Part shown: positions 51,938-58,890 of the stretch, one piece after another | How the letters are laid out: every line of letters starts with the position of its first letter | Position numbering within the stretch: position 1 is the stretch's first letter | Assembly: GCA_038322815.1 (NCBI GenBank) | Contig: JBBQGG010000007.1 | Coordinates: 1-64,000 of the forward strand | Source of the DNA: PALSA-1296 sp038322815 | GTDB lineage: Bacteria > Bacteroidota > Ignavibacteria > Palsa-1295 | DNA: 64,000 nt | Reading direction: 5' to 3' | The notes under the pieces: model-generated | Databases searched by the model: none | The model's input: the letters and a program-made list of their open reading frames with translations, nothing else | Told to the model about the DNA's origin: nothing | Program-made: the position numbers and the translations under genes

Positions 51938-52264
51938 ATGGCAAAAGAAAAAGCGAGGCTCACTCTTCGTATCAAGCGCAAATGGCTTGAAGAAATCGTC
52001 TTCGGGAAGAAGCGGATCGAGTGTCGGGACAATACAAAATTTTATGCGCAACGTCTTCTCGAGACAGACGAAGATGGTGATCTAGTGTGCAGAAAGTTTG
52101 ATGAAGTGTATTTCTATTGCCCAATCGGGCAGACGGGTCAGAATCTTATGGACGTCGTACAATACAAAAAGACTGACTGGAACGAGAAGATCAATCAGAT
52201 GGAAATTTATTTAGGAAAGGTCATTTCGCATAATCTGCCGACGCCGAAGGTTAAGAAGAAATAA
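51938..52264 (+). CDS. ASCH-like domain protein
   Basis: 108 residues starting 8 bp after the Res remnant. The N-terminus LTLRIKRKWLEEIVFGKKRIECRDNTKFYAQRL has the pattern of ASCH/PUA-like domains (a strand, then W-L-E-x-I-x-x-G-K-K-x-I-E-x-R). These are small RNA-binding-like folds often carried by phages. The rest is less conserved (DEVYFYCPIGQTGQ). Assignment by pattern only. Its position suggests it was acquired with the restriction gene. Confidence 0.5.
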   Translation: MAKEKARLTLRIKRKWLEEIVFGKKRIECRDNTKFYAQRLLETDEDGDLVCRKFDEVYFYCPIGQTGQNLMDVVQYKKTDWNEKINQMEIYLGKVISHNLPTPKVKKK

Positions 52265-52276
52265 GCGGGTGCGCCC

Positions 52277-52360
52277 ACCTCACCCCAGCCCTCTCCTTAG
52301 GAAGGAGAGGGAGTTTTTTTAAATTCCCTCTCCTTTATAAGGAGAGGGTTAGGGTGAGGT
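52277..52360. repeat. Inverted repeat of the CCTCACCCCAGCCCTCTCC family
   Basis: Arms acctcaccccagccctctcc and ggagagggttagggtgaggt face each other across a T-rich centre, and each arm is itself a small hairpin (cctctcctta/aaggagagg). A partial further copy (gagggttagggtgtgg) extends to 52386, at the edge of the DUF559 gene. Confidence 0.8.
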
Positions 52361-52372
52361 AGAGCCCGAGGG

Positions 52373-52753
52373 TTAGGGTGTGGTAGATCCCAGAAGCTTT
52401 TCTTTTGCTACTCGTTCTATCTCTGTCAGAACATCATCAATTGTGTTTGTCACTTCGGTATCTGTGAATCTGAGAAAAGTTATTTTATATCCTTCGATAA
52501 TTTTTTGCCGCCATTCGTCTTTTCTTTTTGCATCTTCGCTATCGTGCGTTGCTCCATCGAGTTCGATGGCAAGTCTTATTTCAGGCGCATAAAAATCGAG
52601 GACGAAGCCGCCGACGCTGTATTGGCGGCGGAATTTTATTCCGGCAATTTGGGAGTTGCGGACACGTCGCCAAATCAGCTTTTCCGAGAAAGTAGAGTCA
52701 TGCCTGAGCGCGCGGCGTTTTTCTTTATGCTCGGATTTGTTGTAGAGTTTCAT
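52373..52753 (-). CDS. DUF559 family endonuclease-like protein
   Basis: 126 residues. The fold is Vsr/PD-(D/E)xK-like: a basic N-terminus (HKEKRRALRHDSTFSEKLIWRRVRNSQIAG), RRQYSVGGFVLDFYAPEIRLAIELDGATHD (Asp and Glu-x-Asp candidates), and a C-terminal ITFLRFTDTEV. It is flanked on both sides by CCTCACCCCAGCCCTCTCC repeats (52277 and 52773). Its stop lies in repeat sequence and its start is 20 bp from the next copy. DUF559 genes are, from general knowledge, often seen with such repeats. Confidence 0.8.
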   Translation of the reverse strand: MKLYNKSEHKEKRRALRHDSTFSEKLIWRRVRNSQIAGIKFRRQYSVGGFVLDFYAPEIRLAIELDGATHDSEDAKRKDEWRQKIIEGYKITFLRFTDTEVTNTIDDVLTEIERVAKEKLLGSTTP

Positions 52754-52772
52754 GGTGCAAAAATACGAAGAG

Positions 52773-52812
52773 ACCTCACCCCAGCCCTCTCCTTATAAAG
52801 GAGAGGGAGTTT
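52773..52812. repeat. Second copy of the CCTCACCCCAGCCCTCTCC repeat
   Basis: acctcaccccagccctctccttataaaggagagggagtt, a single hairpin arm, between the DUF559 gene and the AlbA-like ORF. The TTG start of that ORF lies 7 bp beyond it. Confidence 0.85.
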
Positions 52813-52818
52813 GAAGCT

Positions 52819-53295
52819 TTGATTGCCCAAGGAGAAAGCCATGAATTGGAATTCAAAGAGACTGGACGCTGGGATGTACGGCAGGGAATGGTTAGCCCGG
52901 TTATGGGGCAGATACTCGTGAAGACAGTTGCCGGTTTCATGAATTCAGAATCCGGAGGTTCACTCATCATTGGAGTAGATGATTCAGGAATTGCTATTGG
53001 TATCGACCGAGACCTTGCGACATTCGGGAAGAAGCATAATCCAAAAGATGAATTCGAGCAGTACCTTCAAAATCTCATCCTTTCTCGTTGCGGAAAAGAA
53101 TCTGCGGCATTAGTAAAGATTATTTTCCACACTACCCAAGGAAAAGAACTCTGTAAAATCGAAGTAAAGCCATCGCTGAAGCAAGTGTATGTTACCGAAG
53201 ACTCTGTTGAGAAATTTTATGTCCGCTCAGGCAATACAACGCAAACACTTTCGATGAGTGAAGCACATGAGTATATCCGTCACAGATTCCGGTAA
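52819..53295 (+). CDS. AlbA-type (Schlafen AlbA_2) domain protein, possibly N-truncated
   Basis: 158 residues from a TTG start. The pattern SHELEFKETGRWDVRQG...VKTVAGFMNSESGGSLIIGVDDSGIAIG...KIEVKPSLKQVYV...EKFYVRSGNTTQTLSMSEAHEYIRHRF is the nucleic-acid-binding AlbA_2 domain. In many proteins this is a C-terminal module, but here nothing precedes it except the repeat. The ORF may therefore be a remnant whose N-terminal part was lost when the repeat inserted. Function unknown; RNA/DNA binding inferred. Confidence 0.65.
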   Translation: MIAQGESHELEFKETGRWDVRQGMVSPVMGQILVKTVAGFMNSESGGSLIIGVDDSGIAIGIDRDLATFGKKHNPKDEFEQYLQNLILSRCGKESAALVKIIFHTTQGKELCKIEVKPSLKQVYVTEDSVEKFYVRSGNTTQTLSMSEAHEYIRHRFR

Positions 53296-53307
53296 GGAGT
53301 TTAGATA

Positions 53308-53349
53308 ACCTCACCCCAGCCCTCTCCTTATTTTGAAGGAGTGGGAGTT
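53308..53349. repeat. Third copy of the CCTCACCCCAGCCCTCTCC repeat
   Basis: acctcaccccagccctctcc at 53308-53327, followed by a hairpin arm ending gtgggagtt. The two ORFs of this segment are thus bordered by copies of one repeat family (52277, 52773, 53308). Confidence 0.8.
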
Positions 53350-53352
53350 ATC

Positions 53353-53380
53353 AAGCTTAAAGCGAAAAGCGAAAAGCTAA
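53353..53380. repeat. Heptamer tandem repeat (aagcgaa type, 4 units)
   Basis: Units aagctta, aagcgaa, aagcgaa, aagctaa at 7-bp steps. The following 53381-53600 is AT-rich with T runs and no recognisable gene. Confidence 0.75.
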
Positions 53381-53604
53381 AATGGGGAATTGAATTCGGT
53401 CCACAATTTTATTTTCTTTCCTTCCAACCCCGACCCCGATTATTATTCTATAAAAATTATATTTCATTGTATCTTAATCTTTTACAAACTTTTTTATTTT
53501 TTTTCTGTGAAATTCTTGGATTTTCTATTTTTATGTTGTATATTAGTTGGTGCTCTGATAGGCACCTATTAAAAATATATATTATTTTGGCATTCTGCCG
53601 AAAA

Positions 53605-53738
53605 GTAGTTAGTAGATAGTAGTTAGTAGTGAGGAAAAAGAGTCCGGCTACTTACTACTAACTACTAACTACTTACTACTTACTACTTACTACTTACTAC
53701 TAACTACTTACTACTAACTACTATCTACTTACTACTGA
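53605..53738. repeat. Two inverted heptamer arrays (gtagtta ×4 and ctactta ×13)
   Basis: Left array gtagtta, gtagata, gtagtta, gtagtga (53605-53632). After 15 bases a right array of 13 units of the ctactta/ctactaa type follows (53648-53738). The two are reverse complements of each other and could fold into a large hairpin just 32 bp upstream of the gene at 53771. Confidence 0.85.
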
Positions 53739-53770
53739 CCAGATTTTTTTAACATTACAGGAGAAATACG

Positions 53771-54574
53771 ATGATACCGAAAGACGTGAAAACAGTATAT
53801 ATAAAGAATATTCCAGTCGCTCACGGTGAGATCAGCGTTGTGCTGGCTGACGATGCGGAAAAATTGATGCGCCATTCTTGCCAAGTTGGAGAACAAATTA
53901 AGCGCGCAGGGCTTGGCGTCCTTCTCATTAATTGCGGAATGAGCGACCGTCGCTTCCGCAATCATGCGCGTGAAGCAACGACAGCACTGGAGGGTCAGCC
54001 GTTCGAGCACATGCCCTACGCAACCGGAACCGATGCACCCAAAGAGATGCTGATCCATAGTTCGGTCGCCGGCGATCTTATCGGCGAGATGGATCTGCTC
54101 AGCGGACTTGTTGCCCAGTGCGCGATCGGTGTCGTAATAATCGCCGGATGGGAATGGACTTCATCCGGATATCGCCGGAAAGAACGGCTGCTCTATGCCA
54201 TACGTGAGATGATGAGGAAGTATGATGTAGCCGTAGTCATTTATGCATCAGCCAAGACGAATTCGCAGCCCGGCAAATGTGACCGCGGCGGAATCGGCAG
54301 ATTAGCGATGCTTGCCGTCTCGATCCTGAATTTGGATGCTGCTGATATGTTAGAATCGGTTTCTCCGAAGCCGCTGCCCATCGTTGCAACTAAAAAAGAT
54401 TGGGAAGATGCCGAGCGAAGTGCACAATTACTTGGCAGTAAAATCAATGAGTTAGGGGGGGGTCGATGGTCGATCGTCGATAGTCGGGGAATGAGGGCAA
54501 AAGGATTGAAGGCGCCGGTGAAGTCAACATTATTGATGAAACCGAAGATTTTAACCGGGAATCAGGCAGGGTAA
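53771..54574 (+). CDS. Hypothetical protein with RecA-superfamily look, no clear P-loop
   Basis: 267 residues. The pattern GEISVVLADDAEKLMRHSCQVGEQIKRAGLGVLLINCGMSD, then AGWEWTSSGYRRKERLLYAIREMMRKYDVAVVIYASAKTN, recalls RecA/DnaB-type domains, but no Walker A GxxxxGK(S/T) is present. An 8-G run (54455-54462) and a heptamer array (54462-54489) lie near the 3' end, so the tail (about residues 229-267) may be a slippage or shift product. Function unknown. Confidence 0.45.
   Translation: MIPKDVKTVYIKNIPVAHGEISVVLADDAEKLMRHSCQVGEQIKRAGLGVLLINCGMSDRRFRNHAREATTALEGQPFEHMPYATGTDAPKEMLIHSSVAGDLIGEMDLLSGLVAQCAIGVVIIAGWEWTSSGYRRKERLLYAIREMMRKYDVAVVIYASAKTNSQPGKCDRGGIGRLAMLAVSILNLDAADMLESVSPKPLPIVATKKDWEDAERSAQLLGSKINELGGGRWSIVDSRGMRAKGLKAPVKSTLLMKPKILTGNQAG
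54462..54489. repeat. Heptamer tandem repeat (gtcgat type, 4 units) in coding DNA
   Basis: Units gtcgatg, gtcgatc, gtcgata, gtcgggg, right after an 8-G run. They encode part of the C-terminal tail of the preceding ORF. Confidence 0.75.
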
Positions 54575-54580
54575 CGAATG

Positions 54581-54615
54581 TAAAATGTAAAATATAAAAT
54601 GTAAAATATAAAATT
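54581..54615. repeat. Heptamer tandem repeat (taaaatg/taaaata, 5 units)
   Basis: Units taaaatg, taaaata, taaaatg, taaaata, taaaatt at 7-bp steps, in the gap upstream of kdsA. Confidence 0.85.
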
Positions 54616-54696
54616 GAACTTGTTCTTTGAAAATAGTCACACGGAATAATTCAGGCTTCGTTTTTGTTGGCGCATCACTTGAAAAACCAGTAGTTA

Positions 54697-55557
54697 ATGA
54701 AAGAAAAGAAGATCGTACGAGTCGGATCTGTTGAATGCGGAGCAGATACGCTGTTTTTGATTTCCGGTCCCTGTGTCATCGAAGATGATACAGTGATGAA
54801 CCGTACGGCAGAAAAGCTGAAGATGGTATCTGAGCGATTGAATATTCCCGTTATTTTCAAATCATCATTTCAAAAAGATAATCGCAGCTCCGTAAAATTT
54901 TATCAGGGACCTGGATTAGAAAAAGGATTACGCACCCTTGAAAGAATAAAAAATGATTTTGGGTTTGCACTACTGACCGATGTTCACTATCCCGAACAAG
55001 TAAACGCTGCTGCCGATGTTGTTGATGTTATTCAGATCCCAGCATATCTTTGTATGCAGACAACACTTACCGTCGAATGCGCGAAGACGATGAAAGTAGT
55101 AAATATCAAGCATGGGCAGTTCATTGCGCCGGAGATGATGATCAAGCCCATCGAAAAATGCTTGGAATCCGGCAACGATCAGATCATTCTTACTGAACGC
55201 GGATATGCATTCGGTTATAACGATCTTGTTGTTGATCCCCGGAGTTTTTATCATTTGAATAAAACAGGGTATCCTGTTGTTTTTGATATCACCCATTCCA
55301 TCCGCAAATATGGTATTCCGAGTTCGGATCCGCGCGGAGGATCAAAAGAATTTTTAGATACGATCGGGCGCGCAGGTGTTGCAGCAGGAGTTGACGGCAT
55401 ATTTGTTGAAACACATCCTGAACCGGAGAAAGCATTATGCGATGCAGCAAGCCAGATGTGCGTTTATGATCTCGAAGAATTTCTCTTGCCTCTTATTGAT
55501 CTGCACGAGACCGAAGTAAAATACAGAAAAAAGACCCACCATGGAGTTATATCTTGA
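54697..55557 (+). CDS. kdsA: 3-deoxy-D-manno-octulosonate 8-phosphate synthase
   Basis: 286 residues. The KDO8P synthase motifs are FLISGPCVIE, FKSSFQKDNRSS, GPGLEKGLRTLERIK, LTDVHYPEQV, IQIPAYLC, NIKHGQFIAP, FDITHSI and GVDGIFVETHPEP. Cys26 in GPCVIE is the residue marking the metal-dependent class. It condenses arabinose-5-phosphate with PEP to make the Kdo precursor of LPS. The next gene overlaps its end by 17 bp and starts inside the last codons. Confidence 0.95.
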   Translation: MKEKKIVRVGSVECGADTLFLISGPCVIEDDTVMNRTAEKLKMVSERLNIPVIFKSSFQKDNRSSVKFYQGPGLEKGLRTLERIKNDFGFALLTDVHYPEQVNAAADVVDVIQIPAYLCMQTTLTVECAKTMKVVNIKHGQFIAPEMMIKPIEKCLESGNDQIILTERGYAFGYNDLVVDPRSFYHLNKTGYPVVFDITHSIRKYGIPSSDPRGGSKEFLDTIGRAGVAAGVDGIFVETHPEPEKALCDAASQMCVYDLEEFLLPLIDLHETEVKYRKKTHHGVIS

Positions 55558-56566
55558 TTCGGTAAATATTAAAGAAATTGAAAGTGCGTTTAAACTCGGC
55601 ATTCTTGCCGGGCTTACAACAACGCCGACTTTTCTGCATCGCGAAGGCATTACCGATATTGACGGTACGATCCTGAAGCTTGCAAAGATTGTCCCGATAC
55701 TACAAGTCGAAGCATTAGGAAAAAATGCCGATGAGATCGTTGCCGAAGCAGATCGTCTTATTAAGATCGGTCTCGATCCGAAAAAAACTGTTTTTAAGAT
55801 ACCTGTATCACTCGAAGGTATCACGGCATGCAAGCGTCTTCGTGATAAAGGGATGATGGTCAATATTCATCTTGTCTATACATTGCAGCAGGCATACATG
55901 GCAGCTACTGCCGGGGCGACGTATGTTTGCCCGCTTGTCGGAAGATTGCAGGATCAGGGGCATGATGCTCTTGCACTTATTGAGCAATGCGTGAAGATGG
56001 TTGACAGGTATAAATATGATACGAAGATCATGTTCTCATCGGTACGAAACGTAGAGCATGTGCGCAATGCCATCAATCTCGGAGTGCAGACGATAACCGT
56101 TCCGTGGAGCGTTATGAAAAAGCTGACGGAAAACTCATTCACTGATCTCGGCACAAAACAATTTTTTGATCATACGACGCTGATGACAACAACCGTTGCA
56201 GAAGTGATTCGTGAAGACAATCCAATTGTAACTCTTGATAGTACAGTACTCGATGCATCGCTGAAAATGACGGAGTCAGGTTTCGGAGCGGTGACAGTTG
56301 TAGGAAGCAAAGGAGAGGTTATCGGAGTCTTTACCGACGGCGTGCTCCGCCGCGAACTCAAAGACAAAGGAAAATCCCTGCTCGATAAGAAAATGTCCGA
56401 TTTTACATTTAAAGCGCCGATCACAACTACAGCAGACGATATTCTTGAAAATGCCGTTGCACTTATGAAAACTCATAAGGTGGATAATATTGTTGTGACA
56501 ACTGATGCAAAGCCTATCGGTATGCTTGACGTACAGGATCTTCTAAAACTGGATCTAAGTGAGTGA
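55541..56566 (+). CDS. Transaldolase/FSA-like domain fused to a KdsD-type CBS pair
   Basis: 341 residues. Residues 1-215 are a small transaldolase (TalC/fructose-6-phosphate aldolase-like): LYLDSVNI with Asp6, LAGLTTTPTFL, VFKIPVSLEG with Schiff-base Lys86, GATYVCPLVGRLQDQGH. Residues 226-338 are two CBS motifs; the first has GVFTDGVLRR, the same signature as the CBS pair of arabinose-5-phosphate isomerase KdsD, and the second ends in VQDLLKLDL. The conserved Asn of TTNPS is Thr28. It starts inside kdsA and overlaps the kdsC-like gene by 8 bp, so it is in the Kdo operon. It probably supplies or controls arabinose-5-phosphate; the function is inferred. Confidence 0.82.
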   Translation: MELYLDSVNIKEIESAFKLGILAGLTTTPTFLHREGITDIDGTILKLAKIVPILQVEALGKNADEIVAEADRLIKIGLDPKKTVFKIPVSLEGITACKRLRDKGMMVNIHLVYTLQQAYMAATAGATYVCPLVGRLQDQGHDALALIEQCVKMVDRYKYDTKIMFSSVRNVEHVRNAINLGVQTITVPWSVMKKLTENSFTDLGTKQFFDHTTLMTTTVAEVIREDNPIVTLDSTVLDASLKMTESGFGAVTVVGSKGEVIGVFTDGVLRRELKDKGKSLLDKKMSDFTFKAPITTTADDILENAVALMKTHKVDNIVVTTDAKPIGMLDVQDLLKLDLSE

Positions 56567-57239
56567 TTCCTTAAAACATCTTGAGCAGATATTTACTGAT
56601 GCCGGAGGCGTATTCTCTGTGCCGATTGCCGCGCTTCAATTAAAACTTCAGTCCGTATCCGCTTTTATTTTTGATTGGGACGGAGTTTTCAACGATGGAC
56701 GTAAAAGTGATGATTCCTCCAGCGGCTTCACCGAAACCGATTCGATGGGGACCAATCTTTTGCGCTTCTCATACTGGAAAGATCGCGGCATACTTCCCTT
56801 TACAGCGATCTTAAGCGGCGAAGAAAATCCGGACGCAATAAAACTTGCCAAGCGCGAACATTTTCATACTGTGTACCAAAAAGTAAAAGATAAATCGGAG
56901 ATCTTCGCACGTTTGAAAGAAGACTATAATATTGAGCCGAAAAATATCGCATACTTTTTTGACGACGTTCTCGATCTTGCTGTTGCAGATAAATGTGGAG
57001 TTCGCATTTGTATAAGAACCGATGCTTCGCTTCTGATGCATGATTACATCTCGGAGCATTCATTATGCGATTATCGAACTGCTCTGAGTGGAGAAAATAA
57101 TGGCGTTCGTGAAGGATGCGAACTGATGATCGGCTTACGAGGTAATTATAATGCTATTCTCAAAGAAAGAATAGATTATACGGAAACCTATCAAAAATAT
57201 TTCTTGCAGCGACAGGAGATCAAAACGGAAATAGTTTGA
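56559..57239 (+). CDS. kdsC: KdsC-like HAD phosphatase
   Basis: 226 residues from GTG, overlapping the previous gene. HAD motif I is FIFDWDGVFNDG (Asp39, Asp41), a KdsC-like DxDGV-x-x-DG pattern; motif II is the ILSGE segment; motif IV is AYFFDDVLDLAV. Length exceeds typical KdsC (about 170-190) by an N-terminal 30-residue extension and a longer C-terminus. KdsC removes phosphate from Kdo-8-phosphate to make free Kdo. The operon position supports the role, though the domain boundaries are unusual, so a related sugar-phosphatase remains possible. Confidence 0.78.
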   Translation: MSDSLKHLEQIFTDAGGVFSVPIAALQLKLQSVSAFIFDWDGVFNDGRKSDDSSSGFTETDSMGTNLLRFSYWKDRGILPFTAILSGEENPDAIKLAKREHFHTVYQKVKDKSEIFARLKEDYNIEPKNIAYFFDDVLDLAVADKCGVRICIRTDASLLMHDYISEHSLCDYRTALSGENNGVREGCELMIGLRGNYNAILKERIDYTETYQKYFLQRQEIKTEIV

Positions 57240-57273
57240 TCACAGTGATTCACAATTTACTATATTATTAATT

Positions 57274-57666
57274 ATGAAACGCCAACATTTTTTTATTATT
57301 GCCGCTCTTATTGCATGGCTTTTTGGACTAATGATGATCTTTGTGCCTGATAAGGCACTCGATACCGGTTCTGCAGCGAATCTTGGTATGCAATGGTATG
57401 GCATTGCACTTTTTTCGATCGGCGTGATAATATTTTTCTCACGCAACGATCCGGGATCGAAAGCGCTGAAGGCAGTAATGATCGGCAATATCCTTTTTCA
57501 TCTTATTGGAGAAGCGTTTGATGTATATGATTATACTGCAGGCTTTACTCAGCTTTCGGGAATACTGGCAAGCGGAATCATTCATGTTCTGCTTTTCATA
57601 GGTTTTACGTACTATCTTTTGAAAATTCCAAAAATTTCCGAAACGGAAAATAAAGAGATAGTTTAA
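57274..57666 (+). CDS. Four-helix membrane protein of unknown function
   Basis: 130 residues with four hydrophobic segments (about 6-24, 41-55, 66-83, 94-115), a common plan for small DoxX- or DUF-type proteins. Lies 34 bp after kdsC on the same strand and so may be in the operon. No motif gives a function. Confidence 0.6.
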   Translation: MKRQHFFIIAALIAWLFGLMMIFVPDKALDTGSAANLGMQWYGIALFSIGVIIFFSRNDPGSKALKAVMIGNILFHLIGEAFDVYDYTAGFTQLSGILASGIIHVLLFIGFTYYLLKIPKISETENKEIV

Positions 57667-57703
57667 CTTCTTGCAAATTGTGAGCCAATTTTGCCTAGTA
57701 TCC

Positions 57704-57750
57704 ATACGGTTATACCCATAATTATTAATATGTAATATACGGTTATACCC
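57704..57750. repeat. Short direct repeat in a convergent gap
   Basis: The 14-mer atacggttataccc occurs at 57704-57717 and 57737-57750. The gap between the membrane protein gene and uppP holds nothing else recognised. Confidence 0.6.
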
Positions 57751-57790
57751 GAATAAAAGTCCCTCAGTTTTATGGCTTTACCCGTATGAT

Positions 57791-58621
57791 TTAATTGAGC
57801 CAACCTTGTAACCAAAGGATCAAGACCAATCCACCAAAGATTATTCTATAGATTCCGAATCCCGTGAAGCTATGGGTTCGGACGTATTTAACGAGCCAGC
57901 GGACGACAGCCAATGCTGTGATAAAGGCAACTAAAAATCCGATGCCGAGAATTGAGTACATATCGGTACTCAAGAGATCACGATGTTTGAAGAGGTCATA
58001 CATCGTTGCGGCGATCATGACGGGGAAGCTAAGCAGAAAGCTGAATTCAGTCGCTGCCGGCCGCGTCATTCCGCCGGACATCCCTCCGATGATCGTCGCG
58101 CCTGAACGCGAAACGCCTGGAATCAGCGATAGCACCTGTGAGAATCCGACAATGAGCGCATCTTTGATCGTCATCGTCTTAAGCTCAGTTTTTTGTCTGT
58201 GAACGCTGATAAAACTTTCGACATACACAATTATTATTCCGCCAATAATAAGGCTGATCGAAACTGTTAGCGGCGAGAAAAGATATTTCGTGATCGTTGA
58301 ATGTAGGAAAAATCCGATAATTGCAACCGGCAAAAAAGCGACAAAGAGATGTGTGCGCATTCTTCCCGGATCAGAGCTTGTACTGGAAGCATTTATTGCC
58401 CGCCAAAGATCGCGCCGATAGAGAAAACCGACGGCAAGGATGGCACCGAGCTGGATCACGATCTCAAATAGCTCAGCTTTATCAGTACTTTGCAGAGCTT
58501 CTTTGAACTGAAGGAAATGATCGGCGATGATAAGATGTCCTGTTGAGGAGACAGGAATGAATTCGGTTAATCCCTCGATGATTCCGAGAATTATTGAGAG
58601 CAGCCAAAGTGGTAACGGCAT
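57791..58621 (-). CDS. uppP: Undecaprenyl-diphosphatase (BacA type)
   Basis: 276 residues, eight helices. The conserved motifs are GIIEGLTEFIPVSSTGHL near the N-terminus and LIPGVSRSGATIIGGM in the second half. It recycles the C55 lipid carrier for wall and envelope polymers and gives bacitracin resistance when overproduced. Single gene, 268 bp from the divergent yidC; that gap (58622-58890) shows no recognised element. Confidence 0.93.
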   Translation of the reverse strand: MPLPLWLLSIILGIIEGLTEFIPVSSTGHLIIADHFLQFKEALQSTDKAELFEIVIQLGAILAVGFLYRRDLWRAINASSTSSDPGRMRTHLFVAFLPVAIIGFFLHSTITKYLFSPLTVSISLIIGGIIIVYVESFISVHRQKTELKTMTIKDALIVGFSQVLSLIPGVSRSGATIIGGMSGGMTRPAATEFSFLLSFPVMIAATMYDLFKHRDLLSTDMYSILGIGFLVAFITALAVVRWLVKYVRTHSFTGFGIYRIIFGGLVLILWLQGWLN

Positions 58622-58890
58622 GGTTATGATGATTTGTAAAGTGCAAAGTTACGAAATAAACAATATTGCTCACCGTATCTGTAACGAAATCTTTAATGAG
58701 AAGGAACTCCGGATGGAGAGATTTTTCAGGAAATCATACGAAGAATTTGAGTTGCCGGACCGTATCCCAGGTTAAAAAATCTTTGATAAAACAATAATCT
58801 GCTGCCTTATTCGTCTAAACCTTCTCAGCCTCTTCGGCGTTTGTAACGGGCTAAAAATTTTCTCTCTAAAGAAGAAACAGATACCAATTC

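Noticed and set aside
50608..52264. Complete restriction-modification or BREX/DISARM-like defence island
   Set aside because: Only a Res tail and an ASCH-like ORF are present; no methyltransferase, specificity subunit or defence-system partner was found.
53341..53619. 92-residue ORF after the third repeat
   Set aside because: It begins inside the repeat and runs through a heptamer array and an AT-rich stretch; no domain or signal is visible, so it looks like chance.
53605..53738. CRISPR array
   Set aside because: The units are 7 bp in direct tandem with no spacers, so the structure is a tandem repeat and not a CRISPR.
58527..58775. 82-residue ORF opposite the start of uppP
   Set aside because: Most of it is antisense to uppP; its remaining part has no recognisable pattern.
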